In this document: piece by piece, positions 50,442 to 58,749 of the stretch
Layout: every line of letters begins with the position of its first letter
How positions within the stretch are numbered: position 1 is the stretch's first letter
Assembly: GCA_963840235.1 (NCBI GenBank)
Contig: CAWIYC010000009.1
Coordinates: forward strand, 62,001 to 126,000
From: JBBRHQ01 sp963840235
Lineage (GTDB): Bacteria; Actinomycetota; Thermoleophilia; Solirubrobacterales; 70-9
Direction of reading: 5' to 3'
Length of the DNA: 64,000 nt
Notes under the pieces: generated by a model
The model's database searches: none
The model's input: only the letters and a program-made list of their open reading frames with translations
Told to the model about the DNA's origin: nothing
Translations under genes and position numbers: made by a program

Positions 50442-52589
50442 ATGACTCAGCGTCAGCGTCGGCGCCAGCGTCGGCGCGCCGGTGTGGGCGTGAAGCTGCT
50501 GTTCGTCGCGGCCGGCCTCGCCGCACTGGGCACCGCCGCCGCCCTCGTGGCCGGGGGCAAGGTCCTCTCCATCGCGGAGGACGCCCCGCCGCTGCGAGCC
50601 TGCCGTGCCGCCGAGCAGGGGGGGACGTCGATCGTCTACGCCGCAGACGGCAGCAGGCTTGGTTACGTCCAGTCCGACGAGGCACGGATCCCGGTCCCGA
50701 TCGAGAGGGTCGCGAAGGACCTGCGGGAGGCCACCGTGGCGATCGAGGACCAGCGCTTCTACCAGCACAACGGGATCGACTACGAAGGAGGGCTGCGGGC
50801 CCTGGTCGCCGACATCACCGCCAGCGAGCTCAGACAGGGAGGCTCGACGATCACCATGCAGCTGATGAGGAACATCTGCTTCCAGAGCGGCGAGCGGACC
50901 GTCGAGCGGAAGATCCAGGAAGCGAAGCTCGCCCTCGAGTACGAGAAGCAGAACTCCAAGGCGAGGATCCTCGACCAGTACCTCAACAGCGCCTCCTACG
51001 GCACGGTCGACGGCCGCACCGCGGTAGGGGTCGAGGCCGCCGCGCGAACCTTCTTCTCGCGGCGGGCCTCGGAGCTCAGCCTCGAGCAGGCTGCGCTGCT
51101 CGCCGGCCTTCCTCAGGCGCCCTCGCAGTACAACCCGATCCTCAACCCCTCCGCGGCGAGGGGGCGCCGCAACGAGGTCCTGCGGAAGATGGCCGAGCTC
51201 GGATACATCAGCCGCTCACAGGCCCTCACGGCGGAGGGTCGCGGGCTGGGGCTCGACCTCAGCGACAGCTTCTCGGCGCGGCGCGAGCCTTACTTCTTCG
51301 ACTACGTGGAGAAGGTCCTGATCGACCGCTACGGCTTCCGAACCGTTCGCAACGGCGGTCTGCGGGTCCATACGACGATCGAACCCCGCTACCAGGCGGT
51401 CGGCCGCGAGGCGATCGACTCGGCCCTTCCCTACTCCACCGACCCCTCGGCGGCCCTGGTCGCGATCGACCCCCGCAGCGGCTTCATCCGGGCGATGGCA
51501 TCGAGCGGCTCCCACGAATCGAACGAGTACAACCTCGCCGCCCAGGGTCACCGCCAGCCAGGCTCGACCTTCAAGATGTTCGTGCTGACGACGGCGATCA
51601 AGCAGGGGATCGACCCCTACAGGACCTACTACACGTCGAAGCCGCTGAGCCTCGACCTGCCCGAGTGGGGCCACTGGGATGTCCACACCGCCGACGAGGG
51701 CTACATGGGCACGGTCAACCTGCAGCAGGCGACGGTCGCATCCGACAACACCGTCTTCGCCCAACTCGACCTCGACGTCGGGCCCGGAACCGTGGCCGCG
51801 ACCGCCAACTCGATGGGGGTCACGACGAAGCTCGACGGGATCCCGGCCGAGGGCCTGGGCGGTCTGCGGATCGGGGTCTCGCCGCTGGAGATGGCCGACG
51901 CCTTTGCCACCCTCGCCGCGGGTGGGGTCCACCGCAACCCGATCGCGATCCGCAAGGTCGATTTCCCCAGCGGCAAGGTTGATCACCCCGAAACCGCGGA
52001 CCCGCGACGCGTTCTGCCGGAGAACGTCGCCTACGAGGTCACCCGGATCCTCCACGACAACATCACCTCCGGCACCGGCACCGCCGCCTACACCGGCTGC
52101 TACGGCCAGGCCGGCAAGACCGGGACGACCGACAACTACGTCGACGCCTGGTTCGACGGGTACCAGCCCAACCTGGCGACGGCGGTCTGGGTCGGCTACC
52201 CGCGGTCGAACGACGTCGAGATGACCAGCGTCCACGGGATCACCGTCTTCGGCGGCACCTTCCCTGCGGACATCTGGAACGCCTTCTACAGCGGCATCGC
52301 AATCCCCTGCGAGTACTTCCAGGTTCCGGCCGAGGCGGTCGACTGGGCCCCCTACTTCGGCAGCTACACGGCCTCGGCGCCATCCCCAAAGGAGCGCTCG
52401 ACCGGAGACAAGGGAACGGGTGGCGGCGCCGGGGGCACCACCGCCGGGGGCGGCGGCTATGACCCCGGCGCCTATGCCCCCGGGGCCGGCACCCAGCAGC
52501 CCGTCCCGGTTCCAGCCCCCACGCCCGCGCCGGCGCCGTCCCCGGGAGGCGGGGTCGGCGGGGGTCAGGCGACCGGAGGCGGTACCTGA
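50442..52589 (+). CDS. Class A penicillin-binding protein
   Basis: A 715-residue bifunctional peptidoglycan synthase. An N-terminal anchor helix (about 18-40) is followed by the GT51 glycosyltransferase domain with catalytic Glu102 in IEDQRFYQHNGIDYEG, RQGGSTITMQLMRN and SKARILDQYLNSASYG. The transpeptidase domain has Ser375-x-x-Lys378 in GSTFKMF, S434DN in ASDNTVF and K559TGT. The C-terminal about 80 residues are a Gly/Pro/Ala-rich tail (PVPAPTPAPAPSPGG), typical of actinobacterial PBPs. ATG 50442; the stop overlaps the next gene's apparent CTG start. Confidence 0.95.
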   Translation: MTQRQRRRQRRRAGVGVKLLFVAAGLAALGTAAALVAGGKVLSIAEDAPPLRACRAAEQGGTSIVYAADGSRLGYVQSDEARIPVPIERVAKDLREATVAIEDQRFYQHNGIDYEGGLRALVADITASELRQGGSTITMQLMRNICFQSGERTVERKIQEAKLALEYEKQNSKARILDQYLNSASYGTVDGRTAVGVEAAARTFFSRRASELSLEQAALLAGLPQAPSQYNPILNPSAARGRRNEVLRKMAELGYISRSQALTAEGRGLGLDLSDSFSARREPYFFDYVEKVLIDRYGFRTVRNGGLRVHTTIEPRYQAVGREAIDSALPYSTDPSAALVAIDPRSGFIRAMASSGSHESNEYNLAAQGHRQPGSTFKMFVLTTAIKQGIDPYRTYYTSKPLSLDLPEWGHWDVHTADEGYMGTVNLQQATVASDNTVFAQLDLDVGPGTVAATANSMGVTTKLDGIPAEGLGGLRIGVSPLEMADAFATLAAGGVHRNPIAIRKVDFPSGKVDHPETADPRRVLPENVAYEVTRILHDNITSGTGTAAYTGCYGQAGKTGTTDNYVDAWFDGYQPNLATAVWVGYPRSNDVEMTSVHGITVFGGTFPADIWNAFYSGIAIPCEYFQVPAEAVDWAPYFGSYTASAPSPKERSTGDKGTGGGAGGTTAGGGGYDPGAYAPGAGTQQPVPVPAPTPAPAPSPGGGVGGGQATGGGT

Positions 52590-53827
52590 ACCGAGGCCGC
52601 CGCCGCGCCGCGGGCATCGCGGGCCTGCTGGCCCTGCTGCTGGCGTCGGTGCCACTGGCGGCGCCGGGAGCGGAGTTGGTGCCATCCGCCGTCGGCGGCG
52701 GCCCGGACTGGCTCCTGGGCCCCTACGGCGGCGGTCTCGGTGTCGGCGAGGGCGCCTACCTGGTCTTCCTCTGGGTTGCCTTCGCCGCCTACCTGTTGGT
52801 CCTCGCCGGGGCGCCGGCGATCGACCGGCGGCTGCTCTGGGGTGCGATCGCGATCCTCCTCGCCGGCTTCGCCCTCGCGCCGCCGCTGCTATCGCAGGAC
52901 GTCTTCAGCTACATCTCCTACGCACGCCTCGGCGCCGACCACGGCCTCAACCCCTACCTTCACGTGCCCTCCGAGTACGCCGGCGACCCGGCTTTCCTAC
53001 ACCTCGGCTGGCGCCACACCGCCAGCGCCTACGGGCCGCTGTTCACCCTGCTCAGCTACCCGCTCGGCTCGGTGCCGGTATGGGCGGCGCTGTGGCTGCT
53101 GAAGCTGATCTCGGCCGCGTCGGTCCTGGGGGTCGCGGCGCTGACCGCGAGGCTGGCGGCCACCCGGGGAGTCAGCCCCAGCGCCGCCGCCGCCTTCGTC
53201 GCGCTCAATCCGCTGGTCCTCGTCCACGTCGTCGGCGGTGCCCACAACGACGGCCTGACCATGCTCCTGGGGATGGCGGGCGTGGCCGCCGTGCTGGCCC
53301 TTCGCGAAGGCGCGGGCGCCGCCGCCATCCTCGCCTCGGCCGCGATCAAGGTCTCGGCTTTCTTCCTGGCGCCGTTCGCGCTGATCGGGGCCTCCCGGCG
53401 GGGGCGCTTCCTTCTCGGCGCCGCCGTCGCCATGGCACTGCTGGCCGCGGCGGGCCTGATCGCCTTCGGGCCCCACTCCTTCGACGCGATCGGGCTCGCC
53501 GGCGAGAGTCAGGAACGCGCGAGCCACCGCGCCGTCCCCTACCTGGCCTCGCAGCTGACCGGAGCCGGCGGCGGCGCGACCCGGGCCGTGGCCCTCGGCC
53601 TCTACGCGGTCTTCGTCGCCTGGTTGCTGCGCTGGGCCTGGCGGGGAGCCGACTGGGTCCGCGCCGCCGGCTGGGCCGGCCTCGGCCTGCTCCTCGCCAG
53701 CGACTGGGTCCTGCCGTGGTATGTGATCTGGCCGCTGCCGCTGGCCGCCCTCTCGAGGGACCGGCTGCTGGCGCTCGGGATGCTGGGCTTCACCGCCCTC
53801 CACCTGGCGACCCGGGTCCCGCTCTAG
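52586..53827 (+). CDS. MptB-like alpha-1,6-mannosyltransferase (GT87-type), apparent CTG start
   Basis: A multi-spanning polyprenol-phosphate-dependent glycosyltransferase with about nine or ten helices. The motif LLSQDVFSYISYARLGADHG with the following LNPYLHVPSEY matches the first loop of actinobacterial MptB/GT87 mannosyltransferases that elongate lipomannan. Further typical pieces are VLVHVVGGAHNDGLTMLLGM and LPWYVIWPLPLAALS. The first ATG/GTG in frame is GTG 52649, inside transmembrane helix 1; the frame upstream begins naturally with LNRGRRRAAGIAGLLALLLA from CTG 52586, which overlaps the PBP stop as CTGA. Product about 413 residues. Cell-wall polysaccharide synthesis beside a PBP is consistent. 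Confidence 0.78.
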   Translation: MNRGRRRAAGIAGLLALLLASVPLAAPGAELVPSAVGGGPDWLLGPYGGGLGVGEGAYLVFLWVAFAAYLLVLAGAPAIDRRLLWGAIAILLAGFALAPPLLSQDVFSYISYARLGADHGLNPYLHVPSEYAGDPAFLHLGWRHTASAYGPLFTLLSYPLGSVPVWAALWLLKLISAASVLGVAALTARLAATRGVSPSAAAAFVALNPLVLVHVVGGAHNDGLTMLLGMAGVAAVLALREGAGAAAILASAAIKVSAFFLAPFALIGASRRGRFLLGAAVAMALLAAAGLIAFGPHSFDAIGLAGESQERASHRAVPYLASQLTGAGGGATRAVALGLYAVFVAWLLRWAWRGADWVRAAGWAGLGLLLASDWVLPWYVIWPLPLAALSRDRLLALGMLGFTALHLATRVPL

Positions 53828-54863
53828 CCGAGCCCCCCAGCGGTTCGGCGACATCGGCTTCCGCCCTTCCGCCCTCCGCCTCTTCCTCTCTGCGGCCGAT
53901 CAGCGTCACCACGCCAACGTAGATCAGCTCGACCACCGTCAGGGTCGCCCTGACGGCGATCGCGATCACGGCGCCGACTGCGAAGCTGCCGCTCGGTAGC
54001 GCGACCTTGACCGCCCAGGCGAATGCGGCGTCGCGCACCCCCAGCCCAGCCGGCGCGACCACCGAGACCATCGCGGCGACGACGCCGAAGGCCTGCGCCG
54101 AGCCGACCACGAGCACCTTCTCGGGCGGGATGTAGTGCACCGAGCGGGCGGCGAAGTAGACCCCGACCGAGGCCACCACCCAGTTGAGCCCGTAGAAGGC
54201 GAACATCGTGATCACGCCCCGCATCGGCAGGGTCTCGGGAAGGGGCTCGCGGCCGAAAGCCCGCAGGATGCGGGCGGACAGCGGCCCGAAGACCCGCGGA
54301 CTGAGAACGATGATCGCTGCGGGGACGATTAGGAGCACGGCCCAGCGCAGCGGCTGGCCCTGAAGGTCGGGGTGGCTGATGAGGAAGTAGGTGGCGAAGG
54401 CGATGCCCGAGGCCGCCGAGAGCGCCTGCTCATAGACGATGCTGGCAAGGGTTATCCGCCGTGGCACCCCCGCCCGCTCGGAGAGGACGAGGCGCCCGAG
54501 CAGGTAGAGGACGCTGCCCGGCACGTAGCGAGCCAGCAGCGGCTGGCCCCACGCGACCTGGGCCCGCACCGCGGAGAGGCGGTATCCGAGGAAGCGGAGG
54601 ATCAGGTCCCAGCCCACCGCTCCGAGCACGTAGAAGAGCGGCAGGACCGCGAGCGCCGGCAGCAGCCAGATGAGCTCGAACTCGACGCCCTTCTGCTTCA
54701 GCTCGGACCACTGGTCGACGACGGTGAGGACGAGGAAGCCGAAGATCACGATCGCGACGCCAAGCTGCAGGGCAATCCGCAGGGGACGGCTGCTGGGCGG
54801 CCGGCTTCCTATGCGCGCGCCCAACTCGCCGAGGCGGTGCAGAAATGGCTCATGGCGATCCAC
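53790..54863 (-). CDS. UPF0104 / lysylphosphatidylglycerol synthase TM-region-like membrane protein
   Basis: A 357-residue membrane protein with eight or nine helices. Family blocks: VAIVIFGFLVLTVV, LPALAVLPLFYVLGAVGWDL, YVPGSVLYLLGRLVLSERAG and VVAPAGLGVRDAAFAWAVKV, which belong to the UPF0104/LPG synthase TM-region fold (AglD/Mmr-like). The GVRDAAF loop is a hallmark. Some relatives flip or modify lipid-linked sugars; adjacent mannosyltransferase supports a cell-envelope role. GTG 54863 is taken; its 3' end overlaps the convergent mannosyltransferase by 38 bases and the divergent thiL starts 35 bases upstream. Confidence 0.8.
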   Translation of the reverse strand: MDRHEPFLHRLGELGARIGSRPPSSRPLRIALQLGVAIVIFGFLVLTVVDQWSELKQKGVEFELIWLLPALAVLPLFYVLGAVGWDLILRFLGYRLSAVRAQVAWGQPLLARYVPGSVLYLLGRLVLSERAGVPRRITLASIVYEQALSAASGIAFATYFLISHPDLQGQPLRWAVLLIVPAAIIVLSPRVFGPLSARILRAFGREPLPETLPMRGVITMFAFYGLNWVVASVGVYFAARSVHYIPPEKVLVVGSAQAFGVVAAMVSVVAPAGLGVRDAAFAWAVKVALPSGSFAVGAVIAIAVRATLTVVELIYVGVVTLIGRREEEAEGGRAEADVAEPLGGSARAGPGSPGGGR

Positions 54864-54898
54864 GGGGCGCCTGACCTTAGTGTGGCAAAGGCTCGACA

Positions 54899-55891
54899 AT
54901 GCGCCAGATGGGTGAGTTTGAGCTTCTGGCAAGACTGCGCGAGCGGTTACCGCCCCCCTCCGGGAGGATCCTGCTGGGCAGCGGCGACGACGCCGCGGTG
55001 ACCGTACCCGCCGGCGCCACCGCGACCTCGGTGGATGCCAGCGTCGACGGCGTCCACTTCCGCCGCGAGCGGATGACCCCGGCGGGAATCGGCCGCCGGG
55101 CGCTGGCCGTAGCGCTGTCCGACCTGGCGGCCATGGGGGCACATCCGGGCGAGGCCTACGCGGCGCTCGGCCTGCCCCGGGACCTCAGTGAGGACGATGC
55201 CCTGGGAATTCTCGACGGCCTCCTCGGGCTTGCCTCGGAGGCCGGCGTAACCCTCGCCGGGGGCGACATCACCCGGGCGCCCGTGCTCGCCCTCGCCGTC
55301 ACTGTTGTCGGCCACGCGGCCGCCCCCGGGGATCTCTTGCGGCGGTCGGGTGCGGCGCCCGGCGACGTCCTGCTTCTGACCGGTGAGATCGGTGGGGCGG
55401 CCGCCGGCCTGCTCCTGCAGGAGCGCCCGGAGTTGGGCGAGGAGACCGACCCGGCGATCTCAGGACGACTCAGCCAAAGGCTGCTCGACCCCTCGCCGCG
55501 GCTTCGCCAAGGCATGGCGCTGGCGGGGGCGGGCGCCAGCGCCATGATCGACCTCAGCGATGGCCTCGGAGCCGACGCCGGCCACGTCGCCGAGTCCAGC
55601 GGTGCCTGTCTCCGCATCGACGTCGGCCTGCTCCCGATCGCCGAGGGCGCCGACGCCGTCGCCAGGGCCGCCGGCTTTGCGGACGGGATCGAGCTGGCCG
55701 TCTCGGGAGGAGAGGACTACGAGCTTCTCGCCAGCGTCCCCCCCACCCGGGTCGAGGCGGCAATCGCAGCTGTTCGGGCCAGCGGAACGGCGATCACCCG
55801 CATCGGCGACGTCGGCGTCGGCGTCGGGGTCGAGATCAGCTCGGCTGGTGGCCGCCGGCTGTCGCCGGGCGGCTATGACCAACTGTCGTAG
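54899..55891 (+). CDS. thiL: Thiamine-monophosphate kinase
   Basis: A 330-residue ATP-dependent kinase of the PurM-like fold making thiamine diphosphate. Visible: LLGSGDDAAVTVPAG (Asp pair), the metal-binding SVDGVHFRRERMTP, ALAVALSDLAAMGAHPGEAY, VTLAGGDITRAPVLALAV, and SAMIDLSDGLGADAGHVAES. Length typical. ATG 54899 starts 35 bases from the divergent UPF0104 gene; ATG 54908 is an alternative. The 3' end overlaps the minus-strand FlgM-like gene by 56 bases. Confidence 0.93.
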   Translation: MRQMGEFELLARLRERLPPPSGRILLGSGDDAAVTVPAGATATSVDASVDGVHFRRERMTPAGIGRRALAVALSDLAAMGAHPGEAYAALGLPRDLSEDDALGILDGLLGLASEAGVTLAGGDITRAPVLALAVTVVGHAAAPGDLLRRSGAAPGDVLLLTGEIGGAAAGLLLQERPELGEETDPAISGRLSQRLLDPSPRLRQGMALAGAGASAMIDLSDGLGADAGHVAESSGACLRIDVGLLPIAEGADAVARAAGFADGIELAVSGGEDYELLASVPPTRVEAAIAAVRASGTAITRIGDVGVGVGVEISSAGGRRLSPGGYDQLS

Positions 55892-56018
55892 GCCCTGTCA
55901 GTCCGTTGACCAGGAAAGTCCGGAACCCGCGTCGCTCCAGCATCGCTTCGGCGATCAGCTCGGGTTGGGGCTTGTAATGGCCGGCCTCGACGAGGCTCTT
56001 TAGGTGGCGAGGGGACAT
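55836..56018 (-). CDS. Small FlgM-like protein
   Basis: A 60-residue protein (67 from 56039) starting MSPRHLKSLVEAGHYKPQPE, then LIAEAMLERRGFRTFLVN. The HYKPQPELIAEAML stretch resembles the C-terminal helix of FlgM-type anti-sigma-28 factors in actinobacteria, with about 20 further residues. No flagellar genes are in the window, so a regulatory role on another sigma factor or mere similarity is possible. Its 3' end overlaps thiL by 56 bases, which is long for two real genes; confidence is limited. Confidence 0.45.
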   Translation of the reverse strand: MSPRHLKSLVEAGHYKPQPELIAEAMLERRGFRTFLVNGLTGPTTVGHSRPATAGGHQPS

Positions 56019-56251
56019 CCTTCTGCTCCTGACTGGCAACTTCTTCTCCTTCCGGGCCCATTATCGGCCCGGGAAACCTGATCCTTAGTATTTGGTACTC
56101 ACACATGCGTCCACGGGCGACACAAACCTTGCACACCGGCCGGATGCCGCTGTTGGGGTACGCGCATCTTGCGGATGAAATCGCCCTTCGCGATCAGCGC
56201 ATTTTCCGGCCCCTACCCGTCCGGAGCCAAACGACGCTGAGGGCGGGGCAC
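56019..56251. other. Intergenic region upstream of the FlgM-like gene
   Basis: About 230 bases between the FlgM-like start and the end of the degenerate peptidase gene on the same strand. AT-richer around 56075-56110 (CCTTAGTATTTGGTACTCAC), which is suitable for a minus-strand promoter. No ORF with protein character and no clear hairpin. Confidence 0.4.
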
Positions 56252-58000
56252 CTACCGTCTCGGCAGGGCGGACTCGGTGCCGCCGAGGGATCCGGGCCCG
56301 GCGTAGCTGACCGGGCCCCGGACCCGGGTGCCCGGCCGTCCCATCACCGGTGCGGGGGGTTGCGTCGTCGCGTTCGCCAGCAGCGCCAGCAGGCACCCCC
56401 CGAGAAGGCAGAGCGGCGCCAGCGCCAGCGGCCCGAAGTGGCGACCGGTGAACATCAGCAGCAACTGCCAGGGCACCTCGAGGCCGACGCCGAGCCGGCC
56501 ACCGAGGGTGGCGACCGCGACCGCGGGAACCACCAACCCGCCGACGCCGAGGGCGATCACCGTCGGCGCCCGGCCGCGCGCCTCCGGCGCAGCGCCGAGC
56601 AGCCATAGATGTGCGGTGGGCACCAGCAGCAGGGCCAGGTAGGGATTGGCGAGCCAGATCCCGATCGTCGCCAGGGCGAGCCCGGCTCCAACCACCGAGC
56701 TGACCGCATCGAAGGCCTGAACCGGAAGCGTTAGGCGATGGACGAAGCGGATCGCGGCCAGAAGCGCGGCGACCAGGACCAGTGATGCCGCCGCTGCCCC
56801 GAACCCGAAGCCGTGCAGGGCGGGGTCGTAGGGGAAGGCCGGCGCTGGGATCAGCCCGACCAGGGCCATCAGATAGGCCAGCAGAGCAGTGGCGACGAAC
56901 GGGATCGTCCTGCTGAGCAACCAGGCGACCGCCGGCACCACCGCCTCCCCGCTTCGCGAGGCCCTCACCAGGGCGTCGATCGAGACGACCGCGACCGGCG
57001 CCAGAAGGGCGATGGCGAGAAGGGCGATTGCCCAACCCGGGATCAGCTTGCCGGCGAGGGGGACGTAGGCCTCCGGGCCGTGCTGTAACCGCACCCCGCT
57101 CGGGTCGAGCGCCAGCGCCAACGCCAGCGTGGCCCTGCCGACTGCGCCCAGGGTCTGGGTCGAGAGTGCTGCGAGCCGATCCTCCGACTGCGGCAGCGGC
57201 AACTCGCCGGCTGAGGTGATGGTGATCGCGTCCTGACCGTCCCTGATCAGCGGAGCCTGATCGCCGATCCCGGCGGGGATCGCCAGCCGCAGGAGGCTGG
57301 GAAAGGTTTCCTCGTGGAGCGCATCAGTGGTGCCGAGCTCGGTCTCGATCGCCTTCGCGGCGCTTTCGACCAGCTGGATCGAGGTGCTCTGCGGACCAGA
57401 CGACCAGGGGATGACCAGGGGCCTGGAGGGCTCCCGGGCGGCGGGAGCGGCGATAACGATCACAGCGTCGGCCGGCTCGGAGTCGAGTCCACCGGCGAGC
57501 TGCCGGGCCCCCGCGGCCCCGTCGCCCGAGCCGTCGAGGGAGACGAGCTCGATCGTCTTCGTATGGTGGACCGCGCCCAAGGCGTCGGCCAGCTCGACCA
57601 GCGTTGCCGTGGCGGCCCCGCTGGAGGCAGCGCAGGTCCCCACCGTGCAATCCCGGGGCGCCGCGATCACGATTCGCTCGCTCGAATCTCCAGGGATCAC
57701 CAGATCGACGTTCCGCAGCGAGTCGCCGAAACGCTGCTCGCTGACCTCACCCCCTTCGACCGCGCGGAAGCGGGAAAGGACGAGCCCGGCGGCGGCGGCA
57801 TCGGCGTCGCTGCCCGCACGGCGCTCCGGCGCCAGTCGCTGCAACTCCCGCGTCAGCGCCGCCGCCCGGGCGCCGTCGAAGCTTTCGGTTACGACGTCGG
57901 TGCGCAGCGGCTCCGGCCTCGAGACGACCGAGAACAGGAGGACAACGGCCGCGGCCAGGGCCGGGAGCAGGGCGAGTCTGTAAAGACGCCAGTTGAGCAT
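56252..58000 (-). CDS. Membrane protein with degenerate M28-peptidase-like domain
   Basis: A 582-residue protein (596 from 58042). Helix 1 (about 4-26) leads to a soluble domain (about 40-300) shaped like an M28 aminopeptidase: RIVIAAPRDCTVG, then SSGAATATLVELADALGAVH and TIELVSLDGSGDGAAGARQL, where M28 proteins have H/D and EE zinc and catalytic residues. Here the usual ligands are replaced by other residues, so catalysis is unlikely. Seven or eight helices follow (about 330-560). The soluble-plus-membrane architecture recalls GPI-transamidase GAA1-like proteins. Start 58000 leaves space from the divergent regulator, otherwise 58042. Confidence 0.72.
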   Translation of the reverse strand: MLNWRLYRLALLPALAAAVVLLFSVVSRPEPLRTDVVTESFDGARAAALTRELQRLAPERRAGSDADAAAAGLVLSRFRAVEGGEVSEQRFGDSLRNVDLVIPGDSSERIVIAAPRDCTVGTCAASSGAATATLVELADALGAVHHTKTIELVSLDGSGDGAAGARQLAGGLDSEPADAVIVIAAPAAREPSRPLVIPWSSGPQSTSIQLVESAAKAIETELGTTDALHEETFPSLLRLAIPAGIGDQAPLIRDGQDAITITSAGELPLPQSEDRLAALSTQTLGAVGRATLALALALDPSGVRLQHGPEAYVPLAGKLIPGWAIALLAIALLAPVAVVSIDALVRASRSGEAVVPAVAWLLSRTIPFVATALLAYLMALVGLIPAPAFPYDPALHGFGFGAAAASLVLVAALLAAIRFVHRLTLPVQAFDAVSSVVGAGLALATIGIWLANPYLALLLVPTAHLWLLGAAPEARGRAPTVIALGVGGLVVPAVAVATLGGRLGVGLEVPWQLLLMFTGRHFGPLALAPLCLLGGCLLALLANATTQPPAPVMGRPGTRVRGPVSYAGPGSLGGTESALPRR

Positions 58001-58044
58001 CACCGGGCAGAGAAGCAGAAAGCGGTCCGCTCTACCCTTCATCC

Positions 58045-58749
58045 ATGCCCGAGGGCTCCGCGCGAATCCTGCTCGTGGACGATGAGCAGTCGGTCCAGAC
58101 GCTGTTGAGCTACCCGCTGCGCAAGGACGGCTACGAGGTCGTTTCCGCAGTCGACGGCAAGGAGGCGCTGCTGCGCTTCGCCGAGGGACGGTTCGACCTG
58201 GTCATCCTCGACCTGATGCTTCCCAGGCTCGACGGGGTCGAGGTCTGCCGGCGGATGCGCTCCCGCAGCCAAGTCCCGATCATCATGCTGACCGCCAGGG
58301 GCGACGAGATGGACAAGGTCGCGGGCCTCGAGATGGGCGCCGACGACTACATCACCAAGCCCTTCTCGATGCGAGAGTTCCGTAGCCGGGTGAAGGCGGC
58401 TCTGCGGCGCTCGCGGATGCCCGGCGCCGAGCCGGACGAGGAGCCGATCTCCAGCGGCGAGCTCGAGATCGACTTCGGCCGGCGCGCAGTCACGGTGCGG
58501 GGGGAGGAGGCCCGCCTGACCTACGTCGAGTTCGAGATCCTTGCGGCGCTGGCGCGATCACCAGGGCGGGTCCTCGGTCGCGAGAAGCTGCTCGAGCACG
58601 TCTGGGGGGACTCCGAGTTCCGCGACCCGCGAACGGTGGACGTCCACATCCGCCACCTGCGCGAGAAGCTCGAGACCGAGCCCAAGGATCCCGAGTACCT
58701 GTTCACGGTGCGCGGCGTCGGCTACCGCTTCCGCGAAGAGCGCCGGTGA
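58045..58749 (+). CDS. OmpR/PhoB-type response regulator (MprA-like)
   Basis: A 234-residue regulator: receiver (ILLVDDEQSVQTLLS, Asp56 in LVILDLMLPRLDGV, TARGDEMD, TKPFSMREF) and a winged-helix output domain (about 130-230; TYVEFEILAALARSPGRVLG, EHVWGDSEF, RTVDVHIRHLREKLE). It starts a three-gene operon: its TGA overlaps the kinase GTG as GTGA at 58746-58749. With kinase and HtrA-like protease in that order it mirrors mycobacterial MprA-MprB-PepD, which respond to envelope stress (inference from gene order). Confidence 0.93.
   Translation: MPEGSARILLVDDEQSVQTLLSYPLRKDGYEVVSAVDGKEALLRFAEGRFDLVILDLMLPRLDGVEVCRRMRSRSQVPIIMLTARGDEMDKVAGLEMGADDYITKPFSMREFRSRVKAALRRSRMPGAEPDEEPISSGELEIDFGRRAVTVRGEEARLTYVEFEILAALARSPGRVLGREKLLEHVWGDSEFRDPRTVDVHIRHLREKLETEPKDPEYLFTVRGVGYRFREERR

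Noticed and set aside
52420..53922. 500-residue Arg/Pro-rich frame over the PBP tail and mannosyltransferase
   Set aside because: Shadow frame with no conserved motif; the mannosyltransferase frame has the family signature.
55905..56136. 87-residue minus-strand frame (start 56136) in another frame at the FlgM-like locus
   Set aside because: Arg/Pro-rich with no motif; the HYKPQPELIAEAML frame is better.
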